Part shown: positions 32,431 through 33,089 of the stretch, piece after piece
Layout of the letters: the number at the start of each line of letters is the position of its first letter
Position numbering within the stretch: the first letter of the stretch is position 1
Source of the DNA: Saccoglossus kowalevskii
Taxonomy: Eukaryota; Hemichordata; Enteropneusta; Harrimaniidae
Length of the DNA: 33,089 nt
Direction: 5' to 3'
Assembly: GCF_000003605.2 (NCBI RefSeq)
Contig: NW_003133350.1
Span: 349,671 to 382,759, forward strand
Notes under the pieces: generated by a model
What the model was told of the DNA's origin: nothing
The model's database searches: none
The model's input: the letters and a program-made list of their open reading frames with translations, nothing else
Made by a program: the position numbers and the translations under genes

Positions 32431-33089
32431 GTATGAGAACGTATATACTACGATATAGCAACGAATATGTCATGGTAAAATTATGTATATACTACGATAT
32501 GGTAACCTATATGCTACGGTATGAGAATATATATGGTACTGTATGAGAAAGTATGTGCTACGGTATGTTAACGTATATGCTGCGTTATGGTGACATATAT
32601 GCTACGGTATGAGAACATATATGCTTCGGTATGAGAACATATATGCTACGGTATGAGAACATATATGCTATGGTATGAGAACATATATATGCTACGGTAT
32701 GAGAACATATATATGCTACAGTATGAGAACATATATGCTATGGTATGAGAACATATATGCTTTGGTATGAGAACATATATGCTACGGTATGAGAACATAT
32801 ATGCTACGGTATGAGAACATATATGCTATGGTATGAGAACATATATGCTACGGTATGAGAATGTATATGCTATGGTATGAGAACATATATGCTACGGTAT
32901 GAGAACATATATGCTATGGTGTGAGAACACATATGCTATGGTATGAGAACATATATGCCACGGTATGAGAACGTATATGCTATGGTATGAGAACATATAT
33001 GCTACGGTGTGATAACATATATGCTATGGTATGAGAACATATATGCTACGATATGAGAGCATATATGCTACGGTGTGAGAACATATATA
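32416..33089 (+). repeat. 22-bp minisatellite spanning the exon 3 splice donor
   Basis: About 30 head-to-tail units of 22 bp, beginning AACRTATATGCTACGG and ending TATGAG, extend to the window edge and beyond. Unit 1 (32416-32437) straddles the exon-intron border: 15 coding bases plus 7 intronic bases. Units 2-8 (to about 32590) are diverged; later units are nearly identical, varying mainly as CTACGG, CTATGG or CTTCGG. A few units are 24 bp through an extra AT. Many units carry the same donor-like ACG-GTATGA sequence as the true splice site. Confidence 0.95.

Noticed and set aside
32416-33089. CRISPR-like array of short repeats
   Set aside because: Units are contiguous with no unique spacers, vary gradually, and sit in an animal intron. 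It is a minisatellite.

Overview
This is animal (metazoan) DNA, most likely from a marine invertebrate. It is AT-rich, has kilobase-scale introns with GT/AG borders, and is full of microsatellites, small non-autonomous DNA transposons, SINE-like relics and one LTR-retrotransposon fossil. No bacterial or organellar gene organisation is visible. The exact lineage cannot be fixed from the sequence; the residue pattern of the one gene would fit a lineage with expanded GABA-B-like receptors, but that is inference.

The only gene I can support is a class C GPCR of the GABA-B receptor family on the + strand. Three consecutive 5' coding exons are present: exon A (21199-21438: signal peptide and start of the Venus-flytrap domain), exon B (31526-31663) and exon C (32266-32430). 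All junctions are phase 0. Intron 1 is about 10.1 kb and intron 2 is 602 bp. Intron 3 starts at 32431 and runs off the window. The gene continues beyond the window: most of the ligand-binding domain, the seven membrane helices and the tail are not here. A polypyrimidine tract and AG lie directly against the ATG, so a 5' UTR exon probably lies upstream.

The first 21 kb hold no recognisable coding sequence. They contain two arrays of tetranucleotide repeats, a 71-bp AT microsatellite, old tandem repeats (5.1-5.4 kb), a motif-rich repeat block (3.4-3.85 kb), two SINE-like relics (8.5-8.9 kb), a 950-bp TA-flanked element with ~180-bp inverted arms (16.6-17.5 kb), and a ~650-bp duplicated segment (18.6 and 20.1 kb). 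One copy of that duplication carries a near-perfect 38-nt-arm hairpin that the other lacks.

Intron 1 is built from old duplications. A ~2.9-kb stretch (21.8-24.7 kb) recurs in diverged form at 28.1-31.2 kb. The second copy is split by a ~0.9-kb insertion at a TTAA site, and a broken Ty1/copia-like fossil (26.5-28.0 kb) lies between the copies. Intron 2 holds a second copy of the TTAA-flanked palindromic MITE seen at position 306 and a third SINE-like copy.

The most striking feature is at the right edge. The end of exon C, including its 5' splice site, is the first unit of a 22-bp minisatellite that runs at least 670 bp into intron 3. The splice-donor sequence is thus repeated many times directly behind the true donor.
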